Below are positions 55,341 through 64,000 of a stretch of DNA of 64,000 nucleotides, one piece after another. A program made the translations under genes and the position numbers. Under the pieces are notes generated by a model. The model was not told the origin of the DNA, ran no database searches, and was given only the letters and a program-made list of their open reading frames with translations. Origin of the DNA: CAYMSF01 sp964392985 (GTDB taxonomy: Bacteria; Verrucomicrobiota; Lentisphaeria; Victivallales; Victivallaceae); contig CAYMSF010000018.1 of assembly GCA_964392985.1 (NCBI GenBank), positions 1 to 64,000 on the forward strand, written 5' to 3'. The stretch's first letter is position 1, and every line of letters begins with the position of its first letter.

Positions 55341-56291
55341 CTACTTGCGTCCGATTATTTTCTCGACAAAATATCTGGGCCTGGCTCTGACATCATAGTA
55401 AATCCTGCCGATGTATTCACCCAGCAACCCCAAACCAACCATTTGAAAACCGCAGATAAAGAAGAGTACTGCGAACAGTGTAAAAACCCCGCCCTGGGTA
55501 TAAGCGTCGCCATGAATAAACCGCATAACAACAATATAGGCACCAAGCAAAACGCCAAGCATCGAAACACCTCCGCCGATAATGCTCAACAGGCGCAATG
55601 GAAATGTTGTCATACAGGTTAACAGATTAAATTGCAAATTAATCAGCTTCCAGACGGAATATTTTGAATCTCCCGCCGCACGATGGCTGTGTGCTACAAC
55701 AATTTCGCAGGTTTCCCGGGCAAAACTATTTCCAAGCACTGGAATAAAGGTGCTGCGTTCATTGCAGGAAAGCATAGCATCAACAATATTGCGACGATAA
55801 GCCCGCAACATACAGCCATAATCTTTCATTTTGACGCCGGTGGCCTTCTGTGCAACTTTATTGACGATGAATGATGCGGTCTTTCTAAACATGGTATCGC
55901 GGCGATTGGCACGAATTGTACCAACCACGTCAAATCCCTCGTCCGCTTTTGCCACCAGATTAGGAATTTCCTCTGGAGGATTCTGCAAGTCGGCATCAAT
56001 CGTAATGACCAAATCAGTCGTTACCAGCGAAAAACCTGCCATGATTGCGGAATGCTGACCATAGTTGCGATTGAGAACGCAGGCAACAATTTTGCCGTTA
56101 TTTTTTTCTGCCGCATCTGTCATGATTTCGACTGAACGGTCGCGACTGCCGTCGTCAACTAGAATAATATCAAACTTTTTCCCGGTTGTTTCACAAGCTT
56201 TCAAACAGCGCGTAATCAGTTCATCAAGACAATCCTGTTCGTTGTAAACCGGTATAACTACCGAAAAAGAGTTAATCGGACCCTTACTCAT
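55341..56291 (-). CDS. GT2 polyprenyl-phosphate glycosyltransferase
   Basis: A 316-residue inner-membrane enzyme. The GT-A domain (about 1-230) has SVVIPVYNEQDCLDELI, VDDGSRD, a DADLQNPPEEIP metal site and QHSAIMAGF; two transmembrane helices (about 235-300) close it. Closest to DPM/GtrB/ArnC-type transferases that load a sugar on undecaprenyl phosphate. Start follows AGGAG. An unremarkable 249-nt spacer precedes it; a 66-codon frame there is not supported. Confidence 0.88.
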   Translation of the reverse strand: MSKGPINSFSVVIPVYNEQDCLDELITRCLKACETTGKKFDIILVDDGSRDRSVEIMTDAAEKNNGKIVACVLNRNYGQHSAIMAGFSLVTTDLVITIDADLQNPPEEIPNLVAKADEGFDVVGTIRANRRDTMFRKTASFIVNKVAQKATGVKMKDYGCMLRAYRRNIVDAMLSCNERSTFIPVLGNSFARETCEIVVAHSHRAAGDSKYSVWKLINLQFNLLTCMTTFPLRLLSIIGGGVSMLGVLLGAYIVVMRFIHGDAYTQGGVFTLFAVLFFICGFQMVGLGLLGEYIGRIYYDVRARPRYFVEKIIGRK

Positions 56292-56540
56292 TTATTGCTC
56301 CTGGTAACGATATTCTGGTATATACAATGCCCCCTGTAACGCCTTGCATCCAATTTATCAGCAACAACTGCTGAACCGCATTCTTTAAAATTATATAAAG
56401 CCGGCGTCACACAACTCTTTGCAAGCAATACAATAGTCCCGAAAACCGCCGAATTCAAGGTAATGACCATAATTTGCACGATGTGCAAGTAAAATATTGC
56501 AATATTTACGCCATTATTACCCGTCTAAATAAAAAGTGGC

Positions 56541-57818
56541 TCACTTGTCAAGATAGTTGTTTACTTCATCTCTGGCAATCTTAACCCAGCGGGTGATGCG
56601 CTCGGGTTCATTCTGGACAGTATGGGTATCTCGCATAATTATTTCAAGGTTGCATTTGCCGGCGATGGCAAGGGTATTGCGTAGATCGCGACGAATTTCC
56701 GCCTCGGCAAATTGGGCGCAAATCAAAGCGGGATTCTGTTTGCGGGAAAATACGAATTTTGACCCCATCTCTCTTGCGCAGTACTCCTGATCCGCCCAAG
56801 GCGATACTGCAATACGGCGCAGATTCGGAATATCTTTGATGTATTTTAACCGCGCATGAATTCCTTCGCAACAACAATAACACTTCAGGCCAAACCGGTT
56901 CAGAACTGGCAACTGATATGGCAGTACGAATTCGGCAAACATCTCCGGAGATACTCCCACTGTGTCCTGCGACTCAGAAAAACCCCAGCGGTCAATCAAG
57001 CGGACAGGTGCTCCGGGTTTACGATCCTTCTGTGGCAGATCACGGGTGCAACCAACACCTCCGCTACCGACAAAATAGCTTTCGTTATCATCAACAAGCA
57101 GATGTTCATTTTCAAGAAAATCAAGATACTGCATCCGGTCATCGCGAAGGAAAGCCATTAATTCATGCAAACCCTCCGGGTCATCATACATTTTCATCAT
57201 AAACGCTTCAAGTCCGACAAGCAATACTGCATCGACTGTGAGTCCGTGCGACCACCAGTAAACATCGAGGCAATACCGTGCTGGAAGAAGATCGCCAAAA
57301 ATAGAGTTCGCCAGCTCAAGGCGTTGTTGAGTCAGCGCTTTATCCACGGTTACTTTGCGGAAAGAAAGTTTCTTTAAGTCGCGATGAATATCCTGCAGCG
57401 GCGCTTCCCATACATAACTGCCGCGATTTTCGCCATGTTGCATTTTTATTTCCACACCAAAATTGCCCAGACGCAATTCCCAGGGCAGGTCAAACCATGG
57501 ATTAAGCACGTTATCATCATTGATATTTTCGAACCAGTAGATTTTACGGCGCAAAGTCAGTTCCCATTTCCGCAACAACGGGTTTGAGCATAAACAACTT
57601 GATTCATTAAGGCATTCATCCCAGCAACCATCCGGATAGGCCAGCACCATCGGCCGTTTCGCCTGACAGGCGTTCACCCCATACCACAATTCACGCCGTT
57701 CTTTAATAATTGGGAGTTCCGCTATTTCCCGGACTCTGCCCGCGAGTTGACGCAGCACTTCGCAGTCGGATTGAGAAACCTGTTCATTGTTGATGATTGA
57801 TGTTGTTTGATTTGTCAT
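56541..57818 (-). CDS. Uroporphyrinogen-decarboxylase-like protein
   Basis: A 425-residue URO-D-fold (TIM barrel) protein. Conserved parts seen are VEIKMQHGENRGSYVW, LVGLEAFMMKMYDDPEGL and a late CYCCCEGIHARLKYIK. It is not HemE: it lacks the tight N-terminal Arg/Asp motif and sits with carbohydrate genes. Relatives include corrinoid methyltransferases such as MtbA and MtaA and large unassigned sets in Lentisphaerota. The ATG at 57818 follows AAAGGA at 8 nt. The product acted on is unknown. Confidence 0.75.
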   Translation of the reverse strand: MTNQTTSIINNEQVSQSDCEVLRQLAGRVREIAELPIIKERRELWYGVNACQAKRPMVLAYPDGCWDECLNESSCLCSNPLLRKWELTLRRKIYWFENINDDNVLNPWFDLPWELRLGNFGVEIKMQHGENRGSYVWEAPLQDIHRDLKKLSFRKVTVDKALTQQRLELANSIFGDLLPARYCLDVYWWSHGLTVDAVLLVGLEAFMMKMYDDPEGLHELMAFLRDDRMQYLDFLENEHLLVDDNESYFVGSGGVGCTRDLPQKDRKPGAPVRLIDRWGFSESQDTVGVSPEMFAEFVLPYQLPVLNRFGLKCYCCCEGIHARLKYIKDIPNLRRIAVSPWADQEYCAREMGSKFVFSRKQNPALICAQFAEAEIRRDLRNTLAIAGKCNLEIIMRDTHTVQNEPERITRWVKIARDEVNNYLDK

Positions 57819-57856
57819 AAAAATTCCTTTCATAATCTATTCTGATAGCGATAAAA

Positions 57857-58984
57857 CTATGGGGTGAATTCGTATCTGGTTTGCCAGCGTTTGGATTGTC
57901 CTGGAGCAACAACAATGGAGATAAACGCTTCCGGGCAAAGCGCATACCGGGTACAAAAGATCCTACATTGATTCAACGGTTCCTGTGAAGAGATTCGCAA
58001 CTTGACCTCCTCGCCCGGGGCAGATACAGTAAACGTATTATCAGTCGCATTTTGTGAAAAACCGTCAAAACCGTATCCCGGCATCTCCTGTTCGGTCAAG
58101 GTGCGGACGATACTGAAATCACTGCCGGACAGTGACGCAAAATCGCCCAATTTATCCGTGACAAATATTTTGGGTGTAAATTCGAAATGAACGCGCCAAC
58201 CGGGTTCAATTGGTTTATCGTCAATATTTACAAAGTTATGTTCGTAAACTGTCTGGTTGATAATTTTACTACCCAGATTTTCAAGATGCATTTCCAATAC
58301 AAAACCATCGCCGCTTTTCAGCAGAGAAATGCGACGGGTAAAGCGGTAACAGTAACCGTTGACATTCGCCGATTCCTGAACATACTCAATCCAATCACTC
58401 CCCTGTTTTATGTTCCAGGGAAATGTTCTTACTATCTCGTAAGGATAATGAAAAACATACCGGTGCGCTGTAAATTTTTTATATTCCGGAGTCTCCGGTT
58501 TTCTAAGTTCCCCAACACCAATTTTCAGGAATGTCTCTCCCGGTTTCGCTTCATCATATCCAAGAGCCACCGGCATTCCATTGAAACCCAGTCCGAATTC
58601 CGTAGCTACGCTGTTTGAATGATTGGGCTTAAGCGGATCATGAGGTCCGATCCAATCGTTAAAGAACCAATCATGGTTGCGATATCTGACACAAGCAATC
58701 ATTGATGACCAGTCAAAACGGGAGCTCCGGTAATATCCCTGTTTGTCATCAGGCAGATAGGCGACCAGCTTAATTTGATTATTGGCAATCGTTGCTGTCG
58801 GAAAAGAGTATACCCGGTCAGGTGGATTTGCGACCATAGTCGTATCTGTCCCGATACAACCCGTGCCACTCAATACCGTTGTCATAAATAACACTCCAAA
58901 TAATTTTTTTGCATAGATGAGAATAGTAATATCACGCAGAGTGTTTTTCTTTTCCGGTGACACGCTGATTGAACAATTTTTCAA
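57857..58984 (-). CDS. Probable lipoprotein, galactose-mutarotase-like fold
   Basis: A 375-residue beta-rich protein. KKLFGVLFMTTVLSGTGC forms a lipobox if translation begins at the TTG at 58984; the alternative ATG at 58885 follows GGAG at 8 nt but would leave too short a signal. HNFVNIDDKPI and the C-terminal TRYEF pattern suggest a mutarotase or aldose-1-epimerase-like sandwich, sometimes found as a sugar-binding protein. It lies 38 nt after the FAD-protein region in the same direction as the UroD-like gene. Function unassigned. Confidence 0.55.
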   Translation of the reverse strand: MKNCSISVSPEKKNTLRDITILIYAKKLFGVLFMTTVLSGTGCIGTDTTMVANPPDRVYSFPTATIANNQIKLVAYLPDDKQGYYRSSRFDWSSMIACVRYRNHDWFFNDWIGPHDPLKPNHSNSVATEFGLGFNGMPVALGYDEAKPGETFLKIGVGELRKPETPEYKKFTAHRYVFHYPYEIVRTFPWNIKQGSDWIEYVQESANVNGYCYRFTRRISLLKSGDGFVLEMHLENLGSKIINQTVYEHNFVNIDDKPIEPGWRVHFEFTPKIFVTDKLGDFASLSGSDFSIVRTLTEQEMPGYGFDGFSQNATDNTFTVSAPGEEVKLRISSQEPLNQCRIFCTRYALCPEAFISIVVAPGQSKRWQTRYEFTP

Positions 58985-59056
58985 CCGTGGTTGTCACGTT
59001 TTCGATATTGGTTCAATACGAGGCATCAATAATCAACACCTGACAGCGTAAACTAT

Positions 59057-61993
59057 CTATTTTTTGGTTTTCTGATTGACCAGTTTCATCGCCGCTTTTT
59101 TTACCATGAAATTGTCTGATTTAAGCAACGGGTCAAGCCGTTGCGATTCATCAAAACACCCCATTGCCTGCAATTCACGAACCCCGGCATACTGCAGTTG
59201 GTAGTCTTCTCTGGATTTTGGCGCTTTTGTCGTGGCAAGATGGTTGCGAATAGCCTGAACAGCATCCGCGCCACCCAGTTTGCCCAGCGCCTGATAAAGC
59301 AGCGTAATGTCTGCATGATAGATAAATTTAATTTTTTTGGTGTCTGCCAGAAGTGCCGCGATGCGCTTTTCTGCTCCTGGAGCATCAGCATACGTCAACG
59401 CTATTGCGGCCACGACACAAAGCGAACTGGAACGGTCGCCAAGACGGGGACCGTTAGTGCGCTCGTCCACAGTTTTTTCAAGAACAGCAATAAGCTCTGG
59501 AGGCGCGTTCTTTTGCATTGCCGCTGCTACCGCGCCACAAAACAATTTTTTTTGATCTTTTTCCGTGGCAGCGAAAGCTTTCCAATCCGGACCCGCATCC
59601 TTTGGCAGTTGTGACAATCGCCACATTGCCAATCCATTTTGCTCGCCACCCAGTTTTTTAAGCAGCTCCTCTGCCGGCAGTTGCAGTAACTTTTCCGGCG
59701 GAGCGGTGGGCAGAATGCCTCTTTCACCAAGCATTTTCTGCAATTCCGCCACATTTATTGCTGAGGGAGATTTACCACTCTTAACTGCCAGGGCCGCGGC
59801 CAGACCGCAAATCTCGCCAAGTTGTTGTATATCCCGTTTCATGCGCACAAGAGATGCCAGATCGTAATCAACGGAGAAAGCGCGGCAAGCTATCAATACG
59901 CCTTCAATGCCTTCCGGGTACAAAGACCGGTAGGGAACTTCACTGGTACGGACATAGGTAAACAGACCAAACATAACCACCCAGCGCCGTATCCATTCAT
60001 TTTCAAGCGCAAAAAAACCGCCGCGATCGTAATTGCATGACATAGAACAAACTTTGTCCGGCCAACTTTTTCCTTCCGCAAAATCAGCCGCCGTCAAAAT
60101 AACAGGACCTTGTATTGAACGTCCCTGACGGATTCCCAGCAGGGGCGCCAAAGTACAGAAATGTTTTTCAGCAGTAAAGGGTCCATGCTTCAACAACTCG
60201 GCCCTGGCGCTGAAGTGTGCGCGGGAATAATCCATAGTGTCCGTCTGATCAACATAACCCATCGCGTTATTGGCGCCACTCAAGTAGTAACCGGTTTTCC
60301 CTTTTTTTACTTCTGCCGGCAAATAGCCGTAGAACAGCATAAAACCATCGCTATCCCGTCCCATGGAAAATTTAGCTCCTGCCGCAGCAGCCAGATCGCC
60401 ATCACCAGTACCGTCAATAGCAACACGACAGGGGTAAATGTGATAACCGTCTTCAGCTGCAACGACTACCGCAGTTACCGCGTTACCTTTCTTGATTGCC
60501 CCGAATACTCTGCCCTGCACTCCGAATTTAACACCGGCAGATTCCAGTTCCCGCCAAATGGTATCAGCTTTAGCGACAGGATGCGGACCTCCGGCAGCAC
60601 CGGTAATATTTTGAGCTTTCTGAGTCTTCGCGTCCATCTCTTTCTGTAAACCGGCATTTAAGCCATGATAATAGCCGAACACTCTGCCTGCCGTCCCGGT
60701 TCCACCCGGCAACCACAGCGCGTCAACAACTGTAACTTTTGCCCCTTGTTGCGCAGCCACCAGAGCGGCCAAACTCCCACCGGTACCGCAACCAGCCACT
60801 ACCACATCCGATGGGTCATGCCATTTAACAATCGCCGGCGGAAGCATCGCTGGCGGAAATTGGCGTTCAACGGCCGTGGTTAATTCATTCGCTGTTACTG
60901 TTTTTACTTCTGCTGGTGTCACATTCAACGGCAAAGGACGTTGCGGCAATTTCGCGAAAACCCTATTGAGAAAATCGTTCGCGACTTGCTTGTCGGCAAG
61001 GATTTTGCTGCCGTCAACGACTGGCGTAATTCCGGTATTATCAAGCGCGCTGAAAACAGCAGGACTGACTGGCGAAAAATCACCTTTATAATCCGGAGAA
61101 ATGTCTACCAGCAATGCTCTGGCAAAATTCGGCTCTTTCTTCTTCAGATATTCCATCAATGCCATAACCCGGTGATAAGTTTCCGCGGCGGCGGGTATTT
61201 TTTCCGTGCCGGGAGAAGACGGTAACAGCGCGAAATCAATAATATATTCATCCGGCCACATGGCAGGTTTAATCCCAATCTGATTATTTAAAAATTGAAG
61301 CGATTCAGGAACCGTAATCTTCTGCGGCAGACCGTTCACAGATATTGTATGCACATATATGCGCCGGGTCAGCGTTGATGGCGGCGGCACAGGCAAACCA
61401 CAAGCCTGATATGAGAAAGAAAGTCCCTGACTGGCATCTACAACTTGCGGAGCGGTGACCAGTTGCCGTCCACTCTTTCCAACGATTTCAACCCCGGCGA
61501 GTTTGCCGTCTGCGCCTGCTACCGGTCTGACTGGCAGTATGCATACCAGACAGGAGACCCCGGCGGATTCGACCAGGCGATCTACGGCGAGAGTCGTGAT
61601 ATAGGGGTCAAATTTTCCATCTTTATAACCGCCCAGCGGTGCGCAGATTGCCGCAAGTTCTTTTGCAAACCACCCATCCGGAAACTGCATATTCCACTGT
61701 GCGGATACTTCCGTAGCGAGCACCGGTCCGGATTCCAGCAGCAGAACTCTCTTTTTCATCTGTGCCGCCTGTTTTGCTATCGCCACGCCCGGCAGTGTTG
61801 CGCCGATAACGATAAGATCACCATCCCATGCCTTAACTGATGTTTTTCCGGCCAGCAATCCGGTTTCCGGTACTCCTTTCAGTTCCGCAGCATAAACAGA
61901 ATTAGATGAAAGAATAGTCATTACGACCAGCAACGCGAGTTGTTGCTTGAGAAATTTACCGTGAAAACCGAAACCTTTTTCTTTGATAGACAT
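59057..61993 (-). CDS. Secreted tandem FAD-dependent oxidoreductase
   Basis: A 978-residue exported protein with signal peptide (about 1-35). Two FAD_oxidored modules: DLIVIGATLPGVAIAKQAA at about 55-75 and VVVAGCGTGGSLAALVAAQ at about 395-415, the first with a degraded GxGxxG. Between and after are the matching substrate-domain segments (AIDGTGDGDLAAAAGAKF, EGVLIACRAFSVDYDLA). The end (about 780-978) has helical HEAT-like repeats. I recall this PF12831-type family from PVC bacteria, with unknown substrates. Start is fairly certain. Confidence 0.72.
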   Translation of the reverse strand: MSIKEKGFGFHGKFLKQQLALLVVMTILSSNSVYAAELKGVPETGLLAGKTSVKAWDGDLIVIGATLPGVAIAKQAAQMKKRVLLLESGPVLATEVSAQWNMQFPDGWFAKELAAICAPLGGYKDGKFDPYITTLAVDRLVESAGVSCLVCILPVRPVAGADGKLAGVEIVGKSGRQLVTAPQVVDASQGLSFSYQACGLPVPPPSTLTRRIYVHTISVNGLPQKITVPESLQFLNNQIGIKPAMWPDEYIIDFALLPSSPGTEKIPAAAETYHRVMALMEYLKKKEPNFARALLVDISPDYKGDFSPVSPAVFSALDNTGITPVVDGSKILADKQVANDFLNRVFAKLPQRPLPLNVTPAEVKTVTANELTTAVERQFPPAMLPPAIVKWHDPSDVVVAGCGTGGSLAALVAAQQGAKVTVVDALWLPGGTGTAGRVFGYYHGLNAGLQKEMDAKTQKAQNITGAAGGPHPVAKADTIWRELESAGVKFGVQGRVFGAIKKGNAVTAVVVAAEDGYHIYPCRVAIDGTGDGDLAAAAGAKFSMGRDSDGFMLFYGYLPAEVKKGKTGYYLSGANNAMGYVDQTDTMDYSRAHFSARAELLKHGPFTAEKHFCTLAPLLGIRQGRSIQGPVILTAADFAEGKSWPDKVCSMSCNYDRGGFFALENEWIRRWVVMFGLFTYVRTSEVPYRSLYPEGIEGVLIACRAFSVDYDLASLVRMKRDIQQLGEICGLAAALAVKSGKSPSAINVAELQKMLGERGILPTAPPEKLLQLPAEELLKKLGGEQNGLAMWRLSQLPKDAGPDWKAFAATEKDQKKLFCGAVAAAMQKNAPPELIAVLEKTVDERTNGPRLGDRSSSLCVVAAIALTYADAPGAEKRIAALLADTKKIKFIYHADITLLYQALGKLGGADAVQAIRNHLATTKAPKSREDYQLQYAGVRELQAMGCFDESQRLDPLLKSDNFMVKKAAMKLVNQKTKK

Positions 61994-62212
61994 AATTGGA
62001 TTTCCGTATTTAGTTTTTAAAGATCTAATCTGCCATATATTAATTCAGTTGCTGTTGAAACTCTTGCAAAAAATACATTTAATATTGTTTAATGGCTTTG
62101 GCAAGAATTTTCTTAACATGAATATATATCCAAATATAAACAATTGTTAAGATAATATCTCAAAATTGATATGGCAAATTTACTTATTTACATTTATCAA
62201 TAACAATGCCGA

Positions 62213-63046
62213 TTAAAAATAAAAGAATCCGTCATGTCTTATCCACAAACTATTGTCGTTGCGAGCCGCAGTTCTGTCAACCCAAGGACCGTAAATTTTG
62301 CTGCCGGGATTATTCAATAATTGCATCGCCGCTTGTTCACCCTTGGCGCCACCATTTGCTCGCGCTCCAACAACATGACCGTCAACGAAAACGGCGTTGC
62401 ATTCAGTATATCCAAGATGTGCCGGCCATGCAACCGGACCGCCTGCCGAGTTAGTGTAAGAGTTGTTGACTCTGTGATAACCCACGGGATTCATATTTCC
62501 GGCCTCACGATTTTGTCTGGCAGTTTCCACAAACATTACAGTGCGTGACGATTGACGGCAAAGTGACAACTTGATTGCAGGCTGCCCCCTGACTACAGGC
62601 GCGACTGGAGACAGATACATAAAATTGTAGCCGTAATCACATGACGACCAGTCCGTAGAAGTTATGCTATTAGTACTCCCCGAACTGGTATTTTCCCAAA
62701 AATCCTTGTAGTACTCGTTACCGTTGGCAAGTCTTCGCGTTCTCGCAGGACAGGTAAGTTGTTTTTTCGTTACATATTTTCCATGGTATAATACTGCCGG
62801 CCAAAAAGGTGCAACTCCAATATAACTGTCTGGCACAAAGTAATCGTTATTACCCGAAAGATAATTATGCATTGCCAGGCCGAGTTGTTTAAAATTGTTT
62901 TTGCAACTGATGCTTCTTGCCGACTCTCTGGCTTTATTGAGTGCCGGCAGCAGCATGGATGCGAGGATGGCTATGATCGCGATCACGACCAGCAATTCGA
63001 TTAATGTGAAATTCCGGCTTTGACCCTTTTTTCCTTTTTGTTTCAT
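62213..63046 (-). CDS. Type II secretion pseudopilin-like protein (H-X11-DG)
   Basis: A 277-residue protein with a basic leader and methylation helix FTLIELLVVIAIIAILASM at about 14-33, then ISCKNNFKQLG, the same family as the gene at 38806. The C-terminal motif is H-x11-DG (HLGYTEC to VDGH), slightly longer than the usual H-x9-DG. Start follows AGGAGC. It is not next to other secretion genes. A candidate promoter lies about 55 nt upstream. Confidence 0.9.
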   Translation of the reverse strand: MKQKGKKGQSRNFTLIELLVVIAIIAILASMLLPALNKARESARSISCKNNFKQLGLAMHNYLSGNNDYFVPDSYIGVAPFWPAVLYHGKYVTKKQLTCPARTRRLANGNEYYKDFWENTSSGSTNSITSTDWSSCDYGYNFMYLSPVAPVVRGQPAIKLSLCRQSSRTVMFVETARQNREAGNMNPVGYHRVNNSYTNSAGGPVAWPAHLGYTECNAVFVDGHVVGARANGGAKGEQAAMQLLNNPGSKIYGPWVDRTAARNDNSLWIRHDGFFYF

Positions 63047-63418
63047 TTTCAGCTCCTGTTTTTTGTTTATAAAAATGTAATTACAACACGCATAATTACA
63101 AGTATATCATGAAAATTGATAAATGTCTATGTATAAAAATCCAAATTTTGTGTACTATAATCTAAAATCGGACAATTTTAATGTATGTTAATCCCCAAAC
63201 AATGCAATTGTTCAATAAAACTCTGTGATTTAACTTAACACTCGCAAATAAATGTGTGGTTTTATATCTTTTTTAGTCTTGCATCAAATCGTGACGTGCT
63301 GCAAATTTATTTATTTACATTTTGATTATTTATTGTAAATAGACAAGTATGATTGCGTATTCATTCAATATTCAGTAAAAACAGAGATTTCCCAATGTCC
63401 GATATGCCAGATTATTAA
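63047..63418. other. Intergenic region with candidate pseudopilin promoter
   Basis: A 372-nt AT-rich stretch without a gene. On the minus strand TAGACA (63129-63124), 17 nt, TATACT (63106-63101) match the sigma70 consensus at 10 of 12 positions and lie about 55 nt before the pseudopilin start. The rest, 63130-63418, shows no strong hairpin, repeat or open frame; the UroD-like gene ends at its right edge without a clear terminator. Confidence 0.45.
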
Positions 63419-64000
63419 TTATATTTGTGTGTTTGAATCAATCTTTAATCGTCGCACTTCATCAAACATAGCAATGATATTTTCCGGCGGTACATCAGCC
63501 ATGATGTTATGCACTTGTTGGAATACGAAGCCGCCACCGGGCGCAAAGTTTCCAGCCAACAATCGCACATTAGCGCGAACCTCTTCGGGCGTTCCATGTG
63601 AAAGTATATGGCGGGTATCGCATCCACCGCCCCAGAAAGTAAACCGTTTGCCGTATTTTGCCTTCAACACTGCCGGGTCCATTCCGGAACAGGTAATTTG
63701 AACCGGATTCATCATGTCTAATCCGGCATCGATAAAATCTTCGATGAACGGTTCAACCGCGCCACATGAATGCATCTGTATCCGCAGATGAGGCGCGCGC
63801 GCCTTCACAAATCGCCACATTCTGGCATGATACGGCTTAAATATATCCCGGTACATTTGCGGTGAAATAAGCGGTCCGTTCTGACCGCCAAGATCATCAC
63901 CGAACAGAATAATGTCAATGTATTCTCCAACTGCTGCAAGCCATTTTTCAAGACGGGCAAGATAAAACGAACACAGCGCTTCTGAAAGTCTCCGGCATGC
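63419..64000 (-). CDS. Uroporphyrinogen-decarboxylase-like protein (N-terminus beyond window)
   Basis: The last 193 residues of a URO-D-fold protein, open to the end of the window (frame holds from base 64000). Conserved pieces seen are FGDDLGGQNGPLISPQMYRDI, HSCGAVEPFIEDFIDAGLDM-NPVQ, WGGGCDTRHIL and GGGFVFQQVHNI, the typical C-terminal half of the family. HSCG and the DTRHIL region are expected near the active site. A second UroD-like gene lies at 56541, so two are within 8 kb. The 5' part, start and upstream context are not visible. Confidence 0.88.
   Translation of the reverse strand, partial: ACRRLSEALCSFYLARLEKWLAAVGEYIDIILFGDDLGGQNGPLISPQMYRDIFKPYHARMWRFVKARAPHLRIQMHSCGAVEPFIEDFIDAGLDMMNPVQITCSGMDPAVLKAKYGKRFTFWGGGCDTRHILSHGTPEEVRANVRLLAGNFAPGGGFVFQQVHNIMADVPPENIIAMFDEVRRLKIDSNTQI

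Noticed and set aside
56288..56488. A 66-codon minus-strand frame that overlaps the GT2 start by ATGA
   Set aside because: It has no ribosome site, no recognised family and a mixed composition. The overlap could be chance; translation data would be needed to call it.
1..64000. tRNA, rRNA, CRISPR, insertion sequence or phage modules
   Set aside because: No matching hallmarks (T-arm sequences, repeat-spacer arrays, transposase or integrase motifs) were seen in any spacer or frame.

Overview
The window looks like a chromosomal segment of a glycan-degrading Gram-negative bacterium of the PVC group, most likely Lentisphaerota (Victivallis-like). This is inferred from two pseudopilins of the FTLIELLVVIAIIAILASMLLPAL type with a C-terminal DG motif, many secreted carbohydrate-active enzymes with no SusC/SusD pair, and uroporphyrinogen-decarboxylase-like proteins. 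No rRNA, tRNA, CRISPR array, insertion sequence or phage gene was seen. Species cannot be decided from the sequence alone.

Layout. (1) 73-6702, minus strand: a YddG-like exporter with an alpha-oxoamine synthase, then a xylose ABC transporter (xylF, xylG, xylH) followed by a small Cys-rich repeat protein. (2) 7010-9407, plus: a six-hairpin glycosidase and a DSD1/D-threonine aldolase-type PLP enzyme. (3) 9688-18773, plus: a compact seven-gene chemosensory operon in Wsp order (MCP, CheW, CheR-TPR, CheW with a Cys4 head, CheA-REC, CheB, response regulator). The last gene carries a PP2C/SpoIIE phosphatase domain where WspR carries GGDEF. (4) 18839-28722: a second six-hairpin glycosidase, an AraC regulator with a near-consensus promoter, a secreted GH-A-type hydrolase, a tandem beta-helix pectate-lyase-like protein and an orphan sugar-binding protein. 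(5) 28768-38490, minus: a pectin side-chain block with GH42, GH78, araB-araD-araA and GH28. (6) 38806-48101, plus: a pseudopilin with a consensus promoter, an unrecognised secreted protein, a CE4-like deacetylase, a LacI regulator and a giant secreted GH-A/CBM9 protein. (7) 48130-53208: a Sel1-repeat protein, an AraC regulator divergent from xylA, then xylB. (8) 53454-56291, minus: a three-gene envelope operon of unknown role and a GT2 polyprenyl-phosphate glycosyltransferase. (9) 56541-64000, minus: a UroD-like protein, a probable lipoprotein with a mutarotase-like fold, a tandem FAD-dependent oxidoreductase, a second pseudopilin and a second UroD-like gene cut by the window end.

Taken together, secreted hydrolases (GH42, GH78, GH28, GH-A types) would release arabinose, xylose, rhamnose, galactose and galacturonate from plant or algal polysaccharide. 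XylFGH imports xylose, XylA/XylB and AraA/AraB/AraD feed xylulose 5-phosphate into the pentose phosphate pathway, and AraC/LacI regulators sit beside the blocks. A 12-bp motif shared by xylF and the xylA-xylB spacer suggests one xylose regulon split over 45 kb. The most notable system is the Wsp-like pathway with a swapped output domain.
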